From assembly GCF_002868715.1 (NCBI RefSeq), contig NZ_PKLZ01000001.1:558001-622000 (forward strand): a stretch of DNA of 64,000 nucleotides, given 5' to 3'. This document shows positions 15,891-26,759 of the stretch, one piece after another. Position 1 is the stretch's first letter. Each line of letters begins with the position of its first letter. The stretch comes from Kineobactrum sediminis (GTDB lineage: Bacteria; Pseudomonadota; Gammaproteobacteria; Pseudomonadales; Halieaceae). A program made the translations under genes and the position numbers. The notes below the pieces were generated by a model. That model saw nothing but the letters and a program-made list of their open reading frames with translations, was not told the origin of the DNA and searched no databases.

Positions 15891-18332
15891 ATGAGTTTCT
15901 TCCGCTTTTTACTACGTTGCTTCACACTTGGTACCCTGGGAACGGCCTGGCTTCTAGCCGGCGTCTATCTCTACCTGAACCCCGATTTGCCCGATGTAGA
16001 GACGCTGCGCGATGTTAAACTGCAAACGCCGATGCAGGTTTATACCCGGGATGGCGACCTGATTGGCCAGTTCGGGGAGCAAAAGCGAATCCCGCTCACT
16101 TTTGATGCGATACCCGAACAATTCACCCGGGCGTTGATGGCGGCAGAGGATGACGGTTTCTTCGAACATCGGGGCGTCGACCTTACAGGCCTCATGCGCG
16201 CCGTTTCAGAGCTGGTACTGACCGGCGAGAAGGGCTCCGGCGGAAGTACGCTGACCATGCAGGTTGCGCGCAATTATTTTCTCAGCCTCGAGCGCACTTT
16301 CCTGCGCAAGTTCAACGAGATACTGCTGGCGATCCAGATTGAACGGTCACTGACAAAAGAGGAAATCTTTGAACTGTATTTCAACCGGGTATTCCTCGGT
16401 CATCGATCCTACGGTTTTGAAGCGGCCGCCCAGACCTATTATGGCAAAAGCATCGACGAGCTATCCCTCGCGCAGCACGCGACGCTGGCGGGCATTCCCA
16501 AGGCGCCTTCACGCAATAACCCGATCAGTGGACCGGAAGGCACCATGGAGCGCCGCAACTGGATTCTGGGTCGCATGCTCAGCCTGGGCTACATAGATCG
16601 GCAGGCGTGGTCAGAGGCCGTTGCCCAGCCGAACAGCGCCGGCTTCCACGATAACCAGGTAAGCCTGGCCGCCCACTATGCCGCCGAAATGGCGCGGCAG
16701 GAGATGCTGGCCACTTACGGCATGGCTGCCTATACCGACGGCTACCATGTCTATACCACTATCAGTAGTGATCTACAGCAGCTTGCGCAGCAAACCGTGG
16801 TTGACGGTCTTTTCATGTATGACAGGCGACACGGCTATCGCGGCCCCGAACGGCAATTGCCGGTTCCGGGGGATGGCTCGCCGGAAGCCGCGCTTGAACT
16901 GTGGCGGGCGAGTCTGAACGATACGCCGATTATCGCCGGCCTGGATCCGGCGATTGTTACCGGCATTCAGGAGACGGGTGCCGAAATCCTGTTGCGCAGC
17001 GGCAATCCCGAGTTTTTGCTGTGGGATAATGGCCTGCGCCAGGCCAGCCCCTACCTGTCTGAAAACGCAATGGGGCGGGCACCGACGCAGGTCGGTGATG
17101 TTGTCGCTGTCGGCGACCTTATACGCGTACAGCAGAAAGCGGATGGCAGCTGGCACCTCGCCCAGGTTCCAGCGGCACAGGCAGCGCTGGTGTCGCTGAA
17201 CCCGGATAATGGCGCCATTGTCAGCATTGTCGGCGGCCTGAGCTTTGAAAGCAGCAAATTCAATCGCGCCACCCAGGCCAGGCGCCAGCCCGGCTCCAGC
17301 TTCAAGCCTTTCGTTTACAGCGCCGCACTCGAGGCGGGCCTTACCGCCGCGACCATTATCAATGATGCTCCCGTGGTACTCGCAGATGCCGGTCTCGAGG
17401 ACATCTGGCGGCCGGAAAATGACAGTGGTGAATTTCACGGCCCCACGCGCCTGCGCTGGGCGCTCACCAAATCCCGCAATCTCGTTTCCATACGGCTACT
17501 GCAGCAAATAGGTGTTCGCCCGTTTCTGCGTTACATCGACCGCCTGGGTTTCGACGCCAGTGAGTATCCACCGGACCTGTCCCTGGCTCTCGGGACCCAT
17601 GTAATGACACCAATAGACGTAGCCGCCGCCTACGCAATACTCGCCAACGGGGGCTATGCAGTTACCCCCTGGCTCATTGAGCGGGTTGATACCGTTGCCG
17701 GAGAGACCCTGTACCAGGCATCCCCAGCCGCGGTCTGCCGGGAGTGTGATGGCCCGGCAGAGGTTTCAGGGGATGAGCGCGAATTGCGCATGGAGGAGAT
17801 CCTCGCCCAGTCACAGACAGACACACAGCCACCCCGGGCCGAGCGTGTGATGGACGAACGGATCAATTTCATCATCAACAGCATGCTCCAGGACGTTATC
17901 AAGCGTGGCACCGGACGCCGCGCACTGACCCTTGGCCGCGATGACCTCGCGGGGAAAACCGGTACTACCAACGGCCCCATGGACGCCTGGTTTTCAGGCT
18001 ATAACAGGGATGTGGTTACTACGGCCTGGGTTGGGTTTGATAACTACACGCCCCTGGGACGCAGGGAGTTCGGGGGCACGGCGGCGCTGCCGATCTGGAT
18101 TAATTACATGCGGGGCGCCCTGCAGGGCAGCCCGGACCAGGCGCGACCCTTACCTCCCGGCATTGTCCATGTGCGCATAGACCCCGATACCGGGCTACTG
18201 GCGCGGCCCGGCCAGGAAAATGCCATTTTTGAATACTTCCGCGAGGAGAACGTACCGGGGCAGGGCAGCGACAGCGAGCAACCGGGAAGTGGCAGCGGCA
18301 ACACCGACGAGCTGATCAAGGATATTTTCTAG
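15891..18332 (+). CDS. mrcA: Penicillin-binding protein 1A (bifunctional transglycosylase/transpeptidase)
   Basis: 813 residues. A membrane anchor (about 5-28) is followed by the GT51 glycosyltransferase domain with EDDGFFEHRG (catalytic glutamate) and GGSTLTMQ. The transpeptidase domain has the nucleophile Ser469 in SSFK (469-472), then SRN (about 530) and KTGTT (689-693). Between them lies the extra OB-like region characteristic of PBP1A. It polymerises and cross-links peptidoglycan on the periplasmic side. The low-complexity Ser/Gly tail is unremarkable. Its position next to pilM and the malic enzyme gene matches Pseudomonas ponA. Confidence 0.96.
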   Translation: MSFFRFLLRCFTLGTLGTAWLLAGVYLYLNPDLPDVETLRDVKLQTPMQVYTRDGDLIGQFGEQKRIPLTFDAIPEQFTRALMAAEDDGFFEHRGVDLTGLMRAVSELVLTGEKGSGGSTLTMQVARNYFLSLERTFLRKFNEILLAIQIERSLTKEEIFELYFNRVFLGHRSYGFEAAAQTYYGKSIDELSLAQHATLAGIPKAPSRNNPISGPEGTMERRNWILGRMLSLGYIDRQAWSEAVAQPNSAGFHDNQVSLAAHYAAEMARQEMLATYGMAAYTDGYHVYTTISSDLQQLAQQTVVDGLFMYDRRHGYRGPERQLPVPGDGSPEAALELWRASLNDTPIIAGLDPAIVTGIQETGAEILLRSGNPEFLLWDNGLRQASPYLSENAMGRAPTQVGDVVAVGDLIRVQQKADGSWHLAQVPAAQAALVSLNPDNGAIVSIVGGLSFESSKFNRATQARRQPGSSFKPFVYSAALEAGLTAATIINDAPVVLADAGLEDIWRPENDSGEFHGPTRLRWALTKSRNLVSIRLLQQIGVRPFLRYIDRLGFDASEYPPDLSLALGTHVMTPIDVAAAYAILANGGYAVTPWLIERVDTVAGETLYQASPAAVCRECDGPAEVSGDERELRMEEILAQSQTDTQPPRAERVMDERINFIINSMLQDVIKRGTGRRALTLGRDDLAGKTGTTNGPMDAWFSGYNRDVVTTAWVGFDNYTPLGRREFGGTAALPIWINYMRGALQGSPDQARPLPPGIVHVRIDPDTGLLARPGQENAIFEYFREENVPGQGSDSEQPGSGSGNTDELIKDIF

Positions 18333-18386
18333 CGGTTCCCAACCCGGGTTCACCATCAACTGCCCGCCGGGAGCGGGCACCGGGTC

Positions 18387-19622
18387 TCAGCTTTCCGAAT
18401 AGGGGATGCGTGCGACACCGCTATCAACGGCAGCGCGCGCAACCGCGGGGGCAATCCACTCCAGCAGACGCGGGTCAATTGCCTTGGGCAGGATGTATTT
18501 CGGCCCGAACGTCAGTTCCGTTTCACCACAGGCCGCCAACACAGCTGCCGAGACAGGCTCGCGAGCCAGCGCACTGAGCGCCTTGACCGCCGCTATTTTC
18601 ATTTCTTCATTGATCGTACTGGCACGCACGTCAAGCGCTCCGCGGAAAATGAACGGAAACCCCAGCACGTTGTTTACCTGGTTCGGGTAATCCGAACGAC
18701 CGGTAGCCATGATGAGGTCAGAGCGCACACTGTGGGCAAGGTCGGGGCTGATTTCCGGATCCGGGTTGGAGCAGGCAAAGACCACGGGGCGGTCAGCCAT
18801 CGACAGCAGCATATCCGCGCTCAATAAATCAGCCCCGGACAAACCCAAAAATACATCGGCACCGCTGACTGCATCCGTCAGGGTACGCTTGTCGGTGCGG
18901 TTGGCGAACTCCTGTTTGTAGGCGTTAACCCCCTCGCGACCCTCGTAGATAACACCACGGCGGTCAAGCATGTAGATATTTTCCCGGCGCGCGCCCATGC
19001 TCAGCAACAATCGCAGGCAGGCGATCGCCGCCGCACCGGCACCCAGACAGGTAATTACGGCGTCTTCAAGCCGTTTGCCCTGAATCTCCAGTGCATTGAC
19101 CATGCCGGCGGCAGTAACAATAGCCGTGCCATGCTGGTCGTCGTGGAATATCGGGATCGAGCAGCGGCGCCCCAGCTCCGCCTCTATCTCGAAGCACTCG
19201 GGCGCCTTGATATCCTCAAGGTTTATACCGCCAAAGGTACCTGCAATATTGGCTACCGTATCGATAAAACTGGCGGCGTCCTCGGTATCCACTTCGATAT
19301 CAATGGAATTGATGCCGGCAAAGCGCTTGAACAGGAGCGCCTTCCCTTCCATTACCGGCTTGCTTGCCAGGGCACCAAGATTACCCAGGCCGAGTACCGC
19401 GGTTCCGTTGCTGATCACGGCAACCAGATTGCCCTTGCCGGTGTAGCGATAGGCTTCGTCGGGGTTGAGGGCTATCTCCCGACACGGTTCCGCCACGCCG
19501 GGGCTGTAGGCGAGAGCGAGGTCGGCCTGGGTCTCGGCAGCCTTGGTCAGTTCCATACTGATTTTGCCAGGCACGGGATTGGCATGATAATCCAGTGCCG
19601 CTTGCTTGAAGTCCTTGCTCAT
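18387..19622 (-). CDS. maeB: Malic enzyme (malate dehydrogenase, decarboxylating), short form
   Basis: 411 residues from ATG 19622 (MSKDFKQAALDYHANP); the frame stays open far upstream, but that part is cysteine/proline-rich junk crossing the terminator of rpmE. It oxidatively decarboxylates malate to pyruvate. The malic N-domain shows PGVAEPC, the YTGKGNLVAVISNG nucleotide/substrate region and the metal-binding FHDDQHGTAIV. The Rossmann motif GAGAAAIAC follows. It lacks the phosphotransacetylase domain of the E. coli 759-residue MaeB, so only the malic part is encoded, as in Pseudomonas. NADP+ preference is inferred from the family, not visible here. Confidence 0.92.
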   Translation of the reverse strand: MSKDFKQAALDYHANPVPGKISMELTKAAETQADLALAYSPGVAEPCREIALNPDEAYRYTGKGNLVAVISNGTAVLGLGNLGALASKPVMEGKALLFKRFAGINSIDIEVDTEDAASFIDTVANIAGTFGGINLEDIKAPECFEIEAELGRRCSIPIFHDDQHGTAIVTAAGMVNALEIQGKRLEDAVITCLGAGAAAIACLRLLLSMGARRENIYMLDRRGVIYEGREGVNAYKQEFANRTDKRTLTDAVSGADVFLGLSGADLLSADMLLSMADRPVVFACSNPDPEISPDLAHSVRSDLIMATGRSDYPNQVNNVLGFPFIFRGALDVRASTINEEMKIAAVKALSALAREPVSAAVLAACGETELTFGPKYILPKAIDPRLLEWIAPAVARAAVDSGVARIPYSES

Positions 19623-19770
19623 AATTGTTATCGCGCTCTCGCCCCGGCAGCTGCATAAAAGTCGACAGAGAATATAGAAAAGCGGTTGCAGTAACAAGGG
19701 CGCAACCGGCTGGCACAGCGTTGTACCACGCCGGCAAAATGGCGAACAGGCCCGGCAGGCAGGCAAAAAA

Positions 19771-19803
19771 AAGCCGGGGCAGACTCTCTGCCCCGGCTTT
19801 TTA
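19771..19803. terminator. Strong intrinsic terminator downstream of rpmE
   Basis: A perfect 13-bp inverted repeat (arms 19771-19783 and 19787-19799, loop CTC) is flanked by eight A residues at 19765-19772 and a T run at 19798-19802. On the minus strand it gives a GC-rich hairpin followed by eight U, 34 bp after the rpmE stop. The T run on the other side makes it potentially bidirectional. Confidence 0.88.
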
Positions 19804-19836
19804 AAAGGAATGCGGCACGCCGCAACCGGATTCCGG

Positions 19837-20052
19837 CTAGCGCGAGGCGCCACGTGCGCCAAAGCGCTTCTTGAAGCGGTCAACCCGACCGCCGCTGTCG
19901 GCAACTTTTTGCTTGCCGGTGTAAAAGGGATGACACTCCGAACACACATCGATGTGCAGATCCTGGCACAGTGTCGAACCGGTTTCGAGTTTGTTGCCAC
20001 AGCTACAGGTGACGGTAATCACCTCGTATTTTGGATGAATTTCTGCTTTCAT
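19837..20052 (-). CDS. rpmE: 50S ribosomal protein L31
   Basis: 71 residues from ATG 20052 ([10 protein letters not shown]), with AGGAG 7 bp upstream. Cys16, Cys18 and a later CxxC ([11 protein letters not shown]) show the zinc-binding type L31, as opposed to the zinc-free paralogue. The C-terminal basic tail (DRFKKRFG) is typical. It is monocistronic, with its own promoter and a strong terminator. It is divergent from priA, the classic rpmE-priA arrangement. Confidence 0.96.
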   Translation of the reverse strand: MKAEIHPKYEVITVTCSCGNKLETGSTLCQDLHIDVCSECHPFYTGKQKVADSGGRVDRFKKRFGARGASR

Positions 20053-20140
20053 GGTCTTGCTCCTGGTATGGGACGCCGCCACCCGATCCCGTCGGGCACC
20101 GCGCCTGACTTGTTGGCAATGGTGCAAAAAATAGGCGCGC

Positions 20141-20168
20141 ATAGTACCAGACGTGGCGCTGGAAGCAA
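20141..20168 (-). promoter_or_regulatory. Probable sigma70 promoter for rpmE
   Basis: On the minus strand TTGCTT (20168-20163) and TACTAT (20146-20141) are separated by 16 bp, predicting a leader of about 80 nt before the rpmE ATG. This is a consensus match within the divergent rpmE/priA gap. Confidence 0.5.
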
Positions 20169-20231
20169 GCTTTAGCCGACATCTGTTATCATGCGCACCC
20201 GCAATCGCCCACTACGCCCACGAGAGGCGCA

Positions 20232-22430
20232 ATGTCTGTACTCCGCCTGGCCATTCCTTCACCCCTGCGCTCCCTGTTTGACTACCTGCCGCCGGAACAC
20301 CTGGCACAGGATCAACTGGGACAATTACAGCCGGGCTGCAGGGTACTCGTACCCTTCGGCCGCAGACAGGTGCAGGGCTACCTCATTGAAGTGGCGGCCG
20401 ACTCGGAACTGCCGCGTGAGTCATTGCGCCGGGCCATTACCATACTCGACCACCAGGCGCTACCGGCGACAAGCCTGGTGCAATTGTGCCTGTGGGCAGT
20501 GGACTACTACCAGCACTCACCCGGCGAGGTGCTGTCGAATGCCTTCCCCCAGGGTTTGCGCGAAGGGCAGCCACACCAGCCTCCGGGCACCGCGGGCTGG
20601 GCGCTGAGCCAACGCGGCAAGGGGCTGCCGGAAGGTGCCCTGAAACGCTCACCGCGACAGGCACAGGCACTGGCGCTGCTGCAGACGTTTACCGCGTTAC
20701 CGGCAAGTGAACTCAAGGCTCGGGGCCTGTCGCCTGGCATTCTGCGATCACTGGAAAATCGGGGCCTGGCGGAGCGCTGCGTACTGCAGCCTCCCCGAGA
20801 AACTCCCCTGTGCCAACCGGGACTAGCGCTGAACCCTGACCAGGCCGCCGCTTTTGCCGGCATAGCGGACAGTTTTGGCCGCTTCAGCTGCCACCTGCTC
20901 GAGGGGGTTACCGGTAGCGGCAAGACCGAAGTTTACCTGCAGTTGATCGCCCGCTGTCTCGAACGTGGCGATCAGGCGCTGGTGCTGATTCCCGAAATAG
21001 GCCTGACGCCCCAGACTCTGGCGCGCTTCCAGGCGCGATTCCAGGGCGGCATAGTGGTAATGCACTCCGGGCTCAGCGCCACGGAACGTTACCGCGCCTG
21101 GGAAGCGGCGCGCACCGGATCCGCGGCCATAGTCATCGGCACCCGTTCCGCCATTTTCAGCAGCCTGCAGCGACCGGGGCTGATTATCGTGGATGAAGAA
21201 CACGATGCCTCGTTCAAGCAACAGGACGGCTTTCGATACTCTGCCAGGGATGTCGCGGTGAAGCGCGGCCAGCTGGAGAATTGCACGGTACTCCTGGGCA
21301 GCGCCACTCCCGCACTGGAAAGCCTGCATAATGCCCTGCAAGGCAAATACCGCCACCATCCGCTGCCTTTGCGCGCCGGTAGCAGCCGCCTGCCTGTCAT
21401 CAGCGCCCTGGATGTTCGCAAACAGGCCCTGCAGGGGGGGCTGTCCGCGGCATTGCTTACCGCCATTGGCAACACTCTGGAGAATGGTCGACAGGTCCTG
21501 CTATTCCTCAATCGCCGCGGCTATGCGCCCACACTGCAATGTCATGACTGTGGGTGGATAGCCCAGTGTCGCGCCTGCGACGCACGGATGACCGTCCATC
21601 GCCGTTCGCGCCGGCTGCGCTGCCACCACTGTAGCGCAGGCGAGCGCCTGCCCCAGCGCTGCCAGAATTGCCATAGCGAGCGACTGCTCACTAACGGTCT
21701 CGGCACCGAACAGACTGAAGAGGTTCTGTGTCGCCAGTTCAATCGCTGGCCCGTGCACCGGGTCGACAGCGACTCAATGCAGAACCGCAGCGCCATGCAG
21801 GACCTGGTCAATGAGGTAAACGGCGGCGAGCCCTGTATTTTGCTGGGCACCCAGATGTTAACCAAGGGCCACCACTTTCCCGCAGTCAACCTGGTGGCGA
21901 TCATCGACGCGGATGCCATGCTGTTCAGCGCTGACTTCCGGGGTGAAGAACGCATGGCGCAGCTACTGACCCAGGTCGCCGGCAGGGCAGGCCGCGGCGA
22001 CGAAACCGGCACGGTGTTGCTGCAGACCCATTACCCCGACCATCCGATCGTACAGGCCATGCTGGCTGAAACCTACGCCGAACAGGCCCGTCGCATGCTG
22101 AGCGAGCGCCAGCAGACGGGACTACCGCCCTGGGGCAGATTGCTGCTGTTGCGCAGCGATTGTGCCGATGCCGCCGCCGGGGAATCTTTTCTCAGCCAAC
22201 TGCGGCGCCAGGCGCAAGCGACACTACCGGCGGGCTGCCGGATGATTGGGCCACTACCGTCGCCGCTACAGCGCCGGGCAGGGAAGTTTCGCAGCCAGTT
22301 GTTGGTAACGGCCGCGGATTCACGCAGCGCCCAAACGGCGGCGCGGATGCTGGTAGCGGTGGCGGTGCAACTGCCGGTTCGCGGCGGCGTTAACTGGTCG
22401 ATTGACGTCGACCCGCTGGACCTGGGCTGA
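20232..22430 (+). CDS. priA: Primosomal replication restart helicase PriA
   Basis: 732 residues, the usual PriA length. The N-terminal DNA-binding domain ([16 protein letters not shown], about 1-105) recognises fork 3' ends. The superfamily 2 helicase core has Walker [12 protein letters not shown] (about 226) and DEEH (about 321). The zinc domain has [14 protein letters not shown] and CHHC...CQNC pairs (about 437-480). QVAGRAGRG is the motif VI arginine segment. PriA reloads the replisome at stalled forks. A short AGAGG lies before the ATG. It stands alone, with a 104-bp gap before argS. Confidence 0.97.
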   Translation: MSVLRLAIPSPLRSLFDYLPPEHLAQDQLGQLQPGCRVLVPFGRRQVQGYLIEVAADSELPRESLRRAITILDHQALPATSLVQLCLWAVDYYQHSPGEVLSNAFPQGLREGQPHQPPGTAGWALSQRGKGLPEGALKRSPRQAQALALLQTFTALPASELKARGLSPGILRSLENRGLAERCVLQPPRETPLCQPGLALNPDQAAAFAGIADSFGRFSCHLLEGVTGSGKTEVYLQLIARCLERGDQALVLIPEIGLTPQTLARFQARFQGGIVVMHSGLSATERYRAWEAARTGSAAIVIGTRSAIFSSLQRPGLIIVDEEHDASFKQQDGFRYSARDVAVKRGQLENCTVLLGSATPALESLHNALQGKYRHHPLPLRAGSSRLPVISALDVRKQALQGGLSAALLTAIGNTLENGRQVLLFLNRRGYAPTLQCHDCGWIAQCRACDARMTVHRRSRRLRCHHCSAGERLPQRCQNCHSERLLTNGLGTEQTEEVLCRQFNRWPVHRVDSDSMQNRSAMQDLVNEVNGGEPCILLGTQMLTKGHHFPAVNLVAIIDADAMLFSADFRGEERMAQLLTQVAGRAGRGDETGTVLLQTHYPDHPIVQAMLAETYAEQARRMLSERQQTGLPPWGRLLLLRSDCADAAAGESFLSQLRRQAQATLPAGCRMIGPLPSPLQRRAGKFRSQLLVTAADSRSAQTAARMLVAVAVQLPVRGGVNWSIDVDPLDLG

Positions 22431-22534
22431 GCCGACGCACTGGCCAACGGTGGCCATTTGCGGCCATAATATGCAACCGTCGGGCTGCGCTTTTCAGTCC
22501 CTGACTCCCAATCAAGCAGGTACCCCCACTTACC

Positions 22535-24220
22535 ATGAAGGAAGAACTCTCACAGCTGATCCAGCAGGCACTGGATACGCTCGTAGCCGAGGGCCAGCTG
22601 CCCGCCGCTACACGGCCCGGCATTACCATTGATCGCACCCGGGATCCCAGCCACGGAGATCTTGCCAGCAATGTTGCCCTGACCCTGGCCAAAACCGCGG
22701 GCAAAAACCCGCGCGAACTTGCCGGCCTGATCTGTGCCGCGCTGCCCAGCGCCGGCTTTGTCAGTAAAACCGAGATAGCGGGACCCGGTTTCATCAATTT
22801 CTTCCTGACCAGCGACAGCAGCCAGGCAGTAATAGGCCGGGTGCTGGCCGAAGGCGCACGCTACGGCTGTTCAAATACCGGTGGGGGCCGCAAGGTCCAG
22901 GTCGAATTTGTCTCCGCCAATCCCACCGGGCCACTGCATGTGGGCCACGGCCGGGGTGCTGCCGTGGGCGACAGCCTGTGCCGATTGCTGACCGCTACTG
23001 GCTGGGACGTCAGCAGCGAATTCTACTACAACGATGCCGGCGCCCAGATCGACAATCTCGCGCTGTCCGTGCAGGCAAGAGCCCGCGGCTTCACACCGGA
23101 TGACCCCGAGTGGCCCGACGATGGTTATCGGGGAAACTATATCAGCGACGTTGCCGGGGCCTATCTGGCGGGTGAGCAGATCGACGCCAAAGACCGCCAT
23201 GTTGCCGGGGCCGGTGATGCCGATAACCTGCAGGCCATACGCGAGCTTGCCGTGGCTTACCTGCGCCGCGAACAGGATCTGGACCTGAAAGCGTTTGCCG
23301 TTCACTTTGATCACTACTTTCTGGAGTCATCGCTCTATGACTCCGGTGCGGTGGAAAAGGCGGTTGCGCAACTGATTGCCAGGGGACACACCTACGAACA
23401 CGATGGCGCCCTCTGGCTGCGCACCACCGACTTCGGTGATGACAAGGATAGAGTGATGCGCAAGCGCGAGGGCGGCTACACCTACTTTGTGCCCGATATC
23501 GCCTACCACCTGAACAAGTGGCAACGGGGTTTCGAGCGGGTAATCAATGAGCAGGGTGCGGATCATCACAGTACCATCACCCGGGTTCGTGCCGGCCTGC
23601 AGGCACTGGAGATCGGCATTCCCGAAGGTTGGCCGGATTACGTACTGCACCAGATGGTGACGGTGATTCGCGAGGGCAAGGAGGTCAAGCTATCCAAGCG
23701 CGCCGGCAGTTACCTCACCCTGCGCGACCTGATTGAAGAGGTCGGTTGCGACGCAACCCGCTACTTCCTGGTGGCGCGGGCCCCCAGCTCCCAGCTGACT
23801 TTTGACATCGACCTGGCCCTGTCACAGAGTAATGACAACCCGGTGTATTACATCCAGTATGCTCATGCCCGGGTTTGCTCGGTGCTGCGAAAACTCGCCG
23901 AACACGGCTGGGACTGGCAGCAGGAGCGCGGCCTTGCAGCACTCGACCAGTTGCAGGAGGAGCACGAAAAGGCGTTACTCAGGCGTCTCGACCAGTACCC
24001 TGAGGTCGTCGCCAACGCCGCTGCCGCGAGCGAGCCACACCGCGTTGCCAATTACCTGCGTGAGCTCGCGGGGGAGTTTCACACCTGCTACAACGCCCAT
24101 AAGGTCCTCACCGAGGACCAGGCTCTGCGGGATGCGAGGCTTGCATTGTGTGCGGCTGTGCGCCAGGTGATCGCGAATGGCCTGGACCTGCTGGGCGTAT
24201 CCGCCCCGGAAGCGATGTAA
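22535..24220 (+). CDS. argS: Arginyl-tRNA synthetase
   Basis: 561 residues. The N-terminal Add1 domain (about 1-110) contacts the tRNA D-loop. The class I HIGH-type motif is HVGHGRG (about 134). The KLSKRAG segment near 390 corresponds to the degenerate KMSK loop usual in ArgRS. The C-terminal DALR anticodon-binding domain ends the protein. It charges tRNA-Arg in the cytosol. The neighbouring SPOR gene begins 1 bp after its stop, so they form a pair, as in Pseudomonas. Confidence 0.97.
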   Translation: MKEELSQLIQQALDTLVAEGQLPAATRPGITIDRTRDPSHGDLASNVALTLAKTAGKNPRELAGLICAALPSAGFVSKTEIAGPGFINFFLTSDSSQAVIGRVLAEGARYGCSNTGGGRKVQVEFVSANPTGPLHVGHGRGAAVGDSLCRLLTATGWDVSSEFYYNDAGAQIDNLALSVQARARGFTPDDPEWPDDGYRGNYISDVAGAYLAGEQIDAKDRHVAGAGDADNLQAIRELAVAYLRREQDLDLKAFAVHFDHYFLESSLYDSGAVEKAVAQLIARGHTYEHDGALWLRTTDFGDDKDRVMRKREGGYTYFVPDIAYHLNKWQRGFERVINEQGADHHSTITRVRAGLQALEIGIPEGWPDYVLHQMVTVIREGKEVKLSKRAGSYLTLRDLIEEVGCDATRYFLVARAPSSQLTFDIDLALSQSNDNPVYYIQYAHARVCSVLRKLAEHGWDWQQERGLAALDQLQEEHEKALLRRLDQYPEVVANAAAASEPHRVANYLRELAGEFHTCYNAHKVLTEDQALRDARLALCAAVRQVIANGLDLLGVSAPEAM

Positions 24221-24221
24221 C

Positions 24222-24788
24222 GTGGCCAGGGATTACGTCCGCGATCAAAGCCGCACCCGCAAGCGGCAACCGGCAGCCAGCAGGCGGCAGCCGGCGCCAC
24301 CGCGAACCAACCCCTGGCGCTGGTATGGCGCGGGCGTTGCCACCGGTGTCTTCCTGAGCCTGCTACTGTATCTGGGAACCCTGCCTCCGGCCGGTGAAGC
24401 GGGCCCCGCAGCCGATGGCACAGGCACAGCCAGTGAAATGACTGCCCCGAAACCCCGCTTTGACTTCTATACTCTACTGCCGGAACAGACCCTGGCGGTC
24501 GAGGTGGAACCCGCCGAGGTAGCCAGGCCCCGCAGCACCACAACCGGAAGCGAGACCTACCTGTTGCAGGCCGGCTCCTTCCGCCAGCGTGAAGACGCAG
24601 ACCGACGCCGGGCCGAACTACTATTGCTGGGCCTGGAGCCCAGGGTGGAAGCAAGTGCTACCGAAAACGGGCGCTGGTTCCGGGTTTATCTGGGCCCTTT
24701 CCAGAGTCATGCCGGAATGAGCAAAGCGAGGGGGCTAACCACCGCACAGGATATTGAAACGCTGCTGCTCAAACGAGACAGTCCCTGA
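24222..24788 (+). CDS. SPOR-domain membrane protein, FtsN-like
   Basis: 188 residues from the GTG at 24222. A short, very basic cytoplasmic segment rich in R, Q and P (1-33) precedes one transmembrane helix (about 34-55). A proline/alanine linker and a C-terminal SPOR domain (about 113-182; [21 protein letters not shown] and WFRVYLGPF) follow. SPOR domains bind denuded septal peptidoglycan, so a division or septum role is likely. The topology and the argS-to-hslV position match the FtsN-like protein of Pseudomonas, but sequence alone does not prove it is the essential FtsN. GGAAG about 10 bp upstream supports the GTG. Confidence 0.8.
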   Translation: MARDYVRDQSRTRKRQPAASRRQPAPPRTNPWRWYGAGVATGVFLSLLLYLGTLPPAGEAGPAADGTGTASEMTAPKPRFDFYTLLPEQTLAVEVEPAEVARPRSTTTGSETYLLQAGSFRQREDADRRRAELLLLGLEPRVEASATENGRWFRVYLGPFQSHAGMSKARGLTTAQDIETLLLKRDSP

Positions 24789-24803
24789 GCCACCCTCCGG
24801 GCG

Positions 24804-24833
24804 CTTGAATTCCCATCCCCGGCGCCCCATATC
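24804..24833 (+). promoter_or_regulatory. Sigma32 (heat-shock) promoter for hslVU
   Basis: CTTGAA (24804-24809), a 15-bp spacer and CCCCATATC (24825-24833) closely match the RpoH consensus CTTGAA-N13-15-CCCCATnTA. Transcription would begin near 24840, just before AGGAG (24844-24848) and the hslV GTG. HslVU is heat-induced through sigma32 in E. coli, which fits. Confidence 0.75.
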
Positions 24834-24855
24834 GACTACAAACAGGAGACTTATA

Positions 24856-25395
24856 GTGGAACAGTACAGGGGCACGACCATTCTTTCGGTGCGCCGCGGC
24901 AATAGCGTGGTGATCGGTGGCGACGGCCAGGTATCCATGGGTAATACCGTGATGAAAGGCAACGCCCGCAAGGTACGCAGACTTCACAACGACCAGGTTA
25001 TCGCCGGGTTTGCCGGTGGCACTGCCGACGCATTCACCCTGTTCGAGCTGTTTGAGGGTAAACTGGACAAGTACCAGGGCAACCTGGTCAGGGCCGCGGT
25101 AGAACTGGCCAAAGCCTGGCGCACCGAGCGCTCCCTGCGCCAGCTGGAGGCCCTGCTGGCAGTGGCGGACAAGAATACCTCACTGGTCATTACCGGCAAC
25201 GGTGATGTCATCGAGCCGGAGGACAACATGATCGCAATCGGCTCCGGTGGTCCCTATGCCCAGTCCGCAGCCCGCGCCCTGCTCGACAATACCGATCTCG
25301 ACGCCCGCAGCATTGTTGAGAAAGGCCTGTCGATAGCGGGTGACATCTGCATCTACACCAACCACAACCACACCATTGAGCAACTCGACTTTTAG
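24856..25395 (+). CDS. hslV: ATP-dependent protease subunit HslV
   Basis: 179 residues from the GTG at 24856, with AGGAG 7 bp upstream. The first residues MEQYRG form a short propeptide before Thr7 (TTILSVRR), the N-terminal nucleophile of the proteasome-like peptidase. [14 protein letters not shown] and [17 protein letters not shown] are family blocks. Twelve HslV subunits form the chamber gated by HslU. A six-residue propeptide is usual outside enteric bacteria. An upstream in-frame extension exists but would cover the heat-shock promoter, so I reject it. Confidence 0.97.
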   Translation: MEQYRGTTILSVRRGNSVVIGGDGQVSMGNTVMKGNARKVRRLHNDQVIAGFAGGTADAFTLFELFEGKLDKYQGNLVRAAVELAKAWRTERSLRQLEALLAVADKNTSLVITGNGDVIEPEDNMIAIGSGGPYAQSAARALLDNTDLDARSIVEKGLSIAGDICIYTNHNHTIEQLDF

Positions 25396-25404
25396 GCACC
25401 CTTC

Positions 25405-26730
25405 ATGTCAAACATGACCCCTCGCGAAATTGTCCACGAGCTGGACAAGCATATTATCGGGCAGCAGGACGCCAAGCGCGCCGTTGCCATCGCCCTGCGC
25501 AACCGTTGGCGGCGCATGCAGCTGGCAGACACCCTGCGAGCCGAAATCAGCCCCAAGAACATCCTGATGATCGGCCCTACCGGGGTCGGCAAGACGGAGA
25601 TCGCCCGGCGCCTGGCAAAACTGGCCAATGCCCCTTTCGTCAAAGTGGAGGCCACCAAGTTTACCGAGGTAGGCTATGTCGGTCGTGACGTTGAATCCAT
25701 TATTCGCGACCTCGCCGAAGTTGCGGTGAAACTCTACCGGGAACAGGAAATGGAGCGGGTTCGCTTTCGGGCCGAGGAAGCGGCAGAGGAGCGGTTGCTG
25801 GACATCCTGCTGCCCGCCGCTCGGGATACCGACGACAGCAGTACTTCCGGTGCCGCCACTCGCCAGCTGTTGCGCAAAAAGCTGCGGGAAGGCGAGCTCG
25901 ACAGCAAGGAAGTAGAGGTCGATCTCAGCAGCAACCCCGGCGTGGAAATCATGGCGCCTCCCGGCATGGAAGAGATGACCAGCCAGCTGCAGAGCATGTT
26001 TTCAAACATGTCGCGGCAACAGCAGAAAACCAGGCGGATGCCGGTCAAGGCGGCGTTCCGGGCCCTCTGTGAAGAAGAGGCCGGCAAGCTGGTCAATGAC
26101 GATGAAATCAAGCAGAAAGCGATTCACGAGGCTGAGCAAAACGGTATTGTCTTCATCGATGAGCTGGACAAGGTTGCCAAGCGCAGCGAGGGCGCCGGTG
26201 CCGATGTGTCCCGGGAGGGCGTACAACGGGACTTGCTGCCACTGATTGAAGGCTCCACCGTAACCACCAAGTACGGCGCGCTGAAAACAGACCACATTCT
26301 GTTTATCGCCTCGGGTGCCTTCCACCTGGCCAAGCCCTCCGACCTGATTCCCGAACTGCAGGGGCGCCTGCCTATCCGGGTGGAACTGGAGTCGCTTACC
26401 GCCGCGGATTTCGAGCGTATTCTCACCGAACCGGATGCCTCGCTCACCGAGCAGTACCAGGCCCTGCTGGCAACCGAAGGCCTGGCGGTGGAATTTACCG
26501 CGGAAGGTTTGCGCCGAATTGCCGAAACCGCCTGGCAGGTTAATGAAAAAACCGAAAATATCGGCGCCCGACGCCTGCATACGGTCATGGAACGCCTGCT
26601 TGAGGAAGCTTCCTTTGCGGCGGCGGACGCAGGCATGCAACACCAGAGCCTGACCATAGATGCCGACTACGTAAATGAACAATTGCAGGCCCTGAGTGAA
26701 GATGAAGATCTGTCGCGCTTTATACTCTGA
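25405..26730 (+). CDS. hslU: ATP-dependent protease ATPase subunit HslU
   Basis: 441 residues. The AAA+ unfoldase has Walker [10 protein letters not shown] (about 58) and Walker B FIDELDKV (about 248). The I domain (about 110-230) is rich in charged residues. The C-terminus (LSRFIL) is the tail that inserts into HslV. The helicase-like arginine-finger region GRLPIRVEL is present. It begins 9 bp after hslV and forms one heat-shock operon with it. Confidence 0.97.
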   Translation: MSNMTPREIVHELDKHIIGQQDAKRAVAIALRNRWRRMQLADTLRAEISPKNILMIGPTGVGKTEIARRLAKLANAPFVKVEATKFTEVGYVGRDVESIIRDLAEVAVKLYREQEMERVRFRAEEAAEERLLDILLPAARDTDDSSTSGAATRQLLRKKLREGELDSKEVEVDLSSNPGVEIMAPPGMEEMTSQLQSMFSNMSRQQQKTRRMPVKAAFRALCEEEAGKLVNDDEIKQKAIHEAEQNGIVFIDELDKVAKRSEGAGADVSREGVQRDLLPLIEGSTVTTKYGALKTDHILFIASGAFHLAKPSDLIPELQGRLPIRVELESLTAADFERILTEPDASLTEQYQALLATEGLAVEFTAEGLRRIAETAWQVNEKTENIGARRLHTVMERLLEEASFAAADAGMQHQSLTIDADYVNEQLQALSEDEDLSRFIL

Positions 26731-26759
26731 TTTTCCTGCGTTTTGCCGGATAGACGCCG

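Noticed and set aside
18362-18378. Hairpin GCCCGC/GCGGGC between mrcA and maeB as terminator
   Set aside because: The stem is only 6 bp with no T run on either side; it may help but is not supportable as an intrinsic terminator.
19623-20000. N-terminal extension of the malic enzyme to 537 residues
   Set aside because: The added part covers the rpmE terminator and part of rpmE and has no similarity to malic enzymes; the ATG at 19622 gives the normal length.
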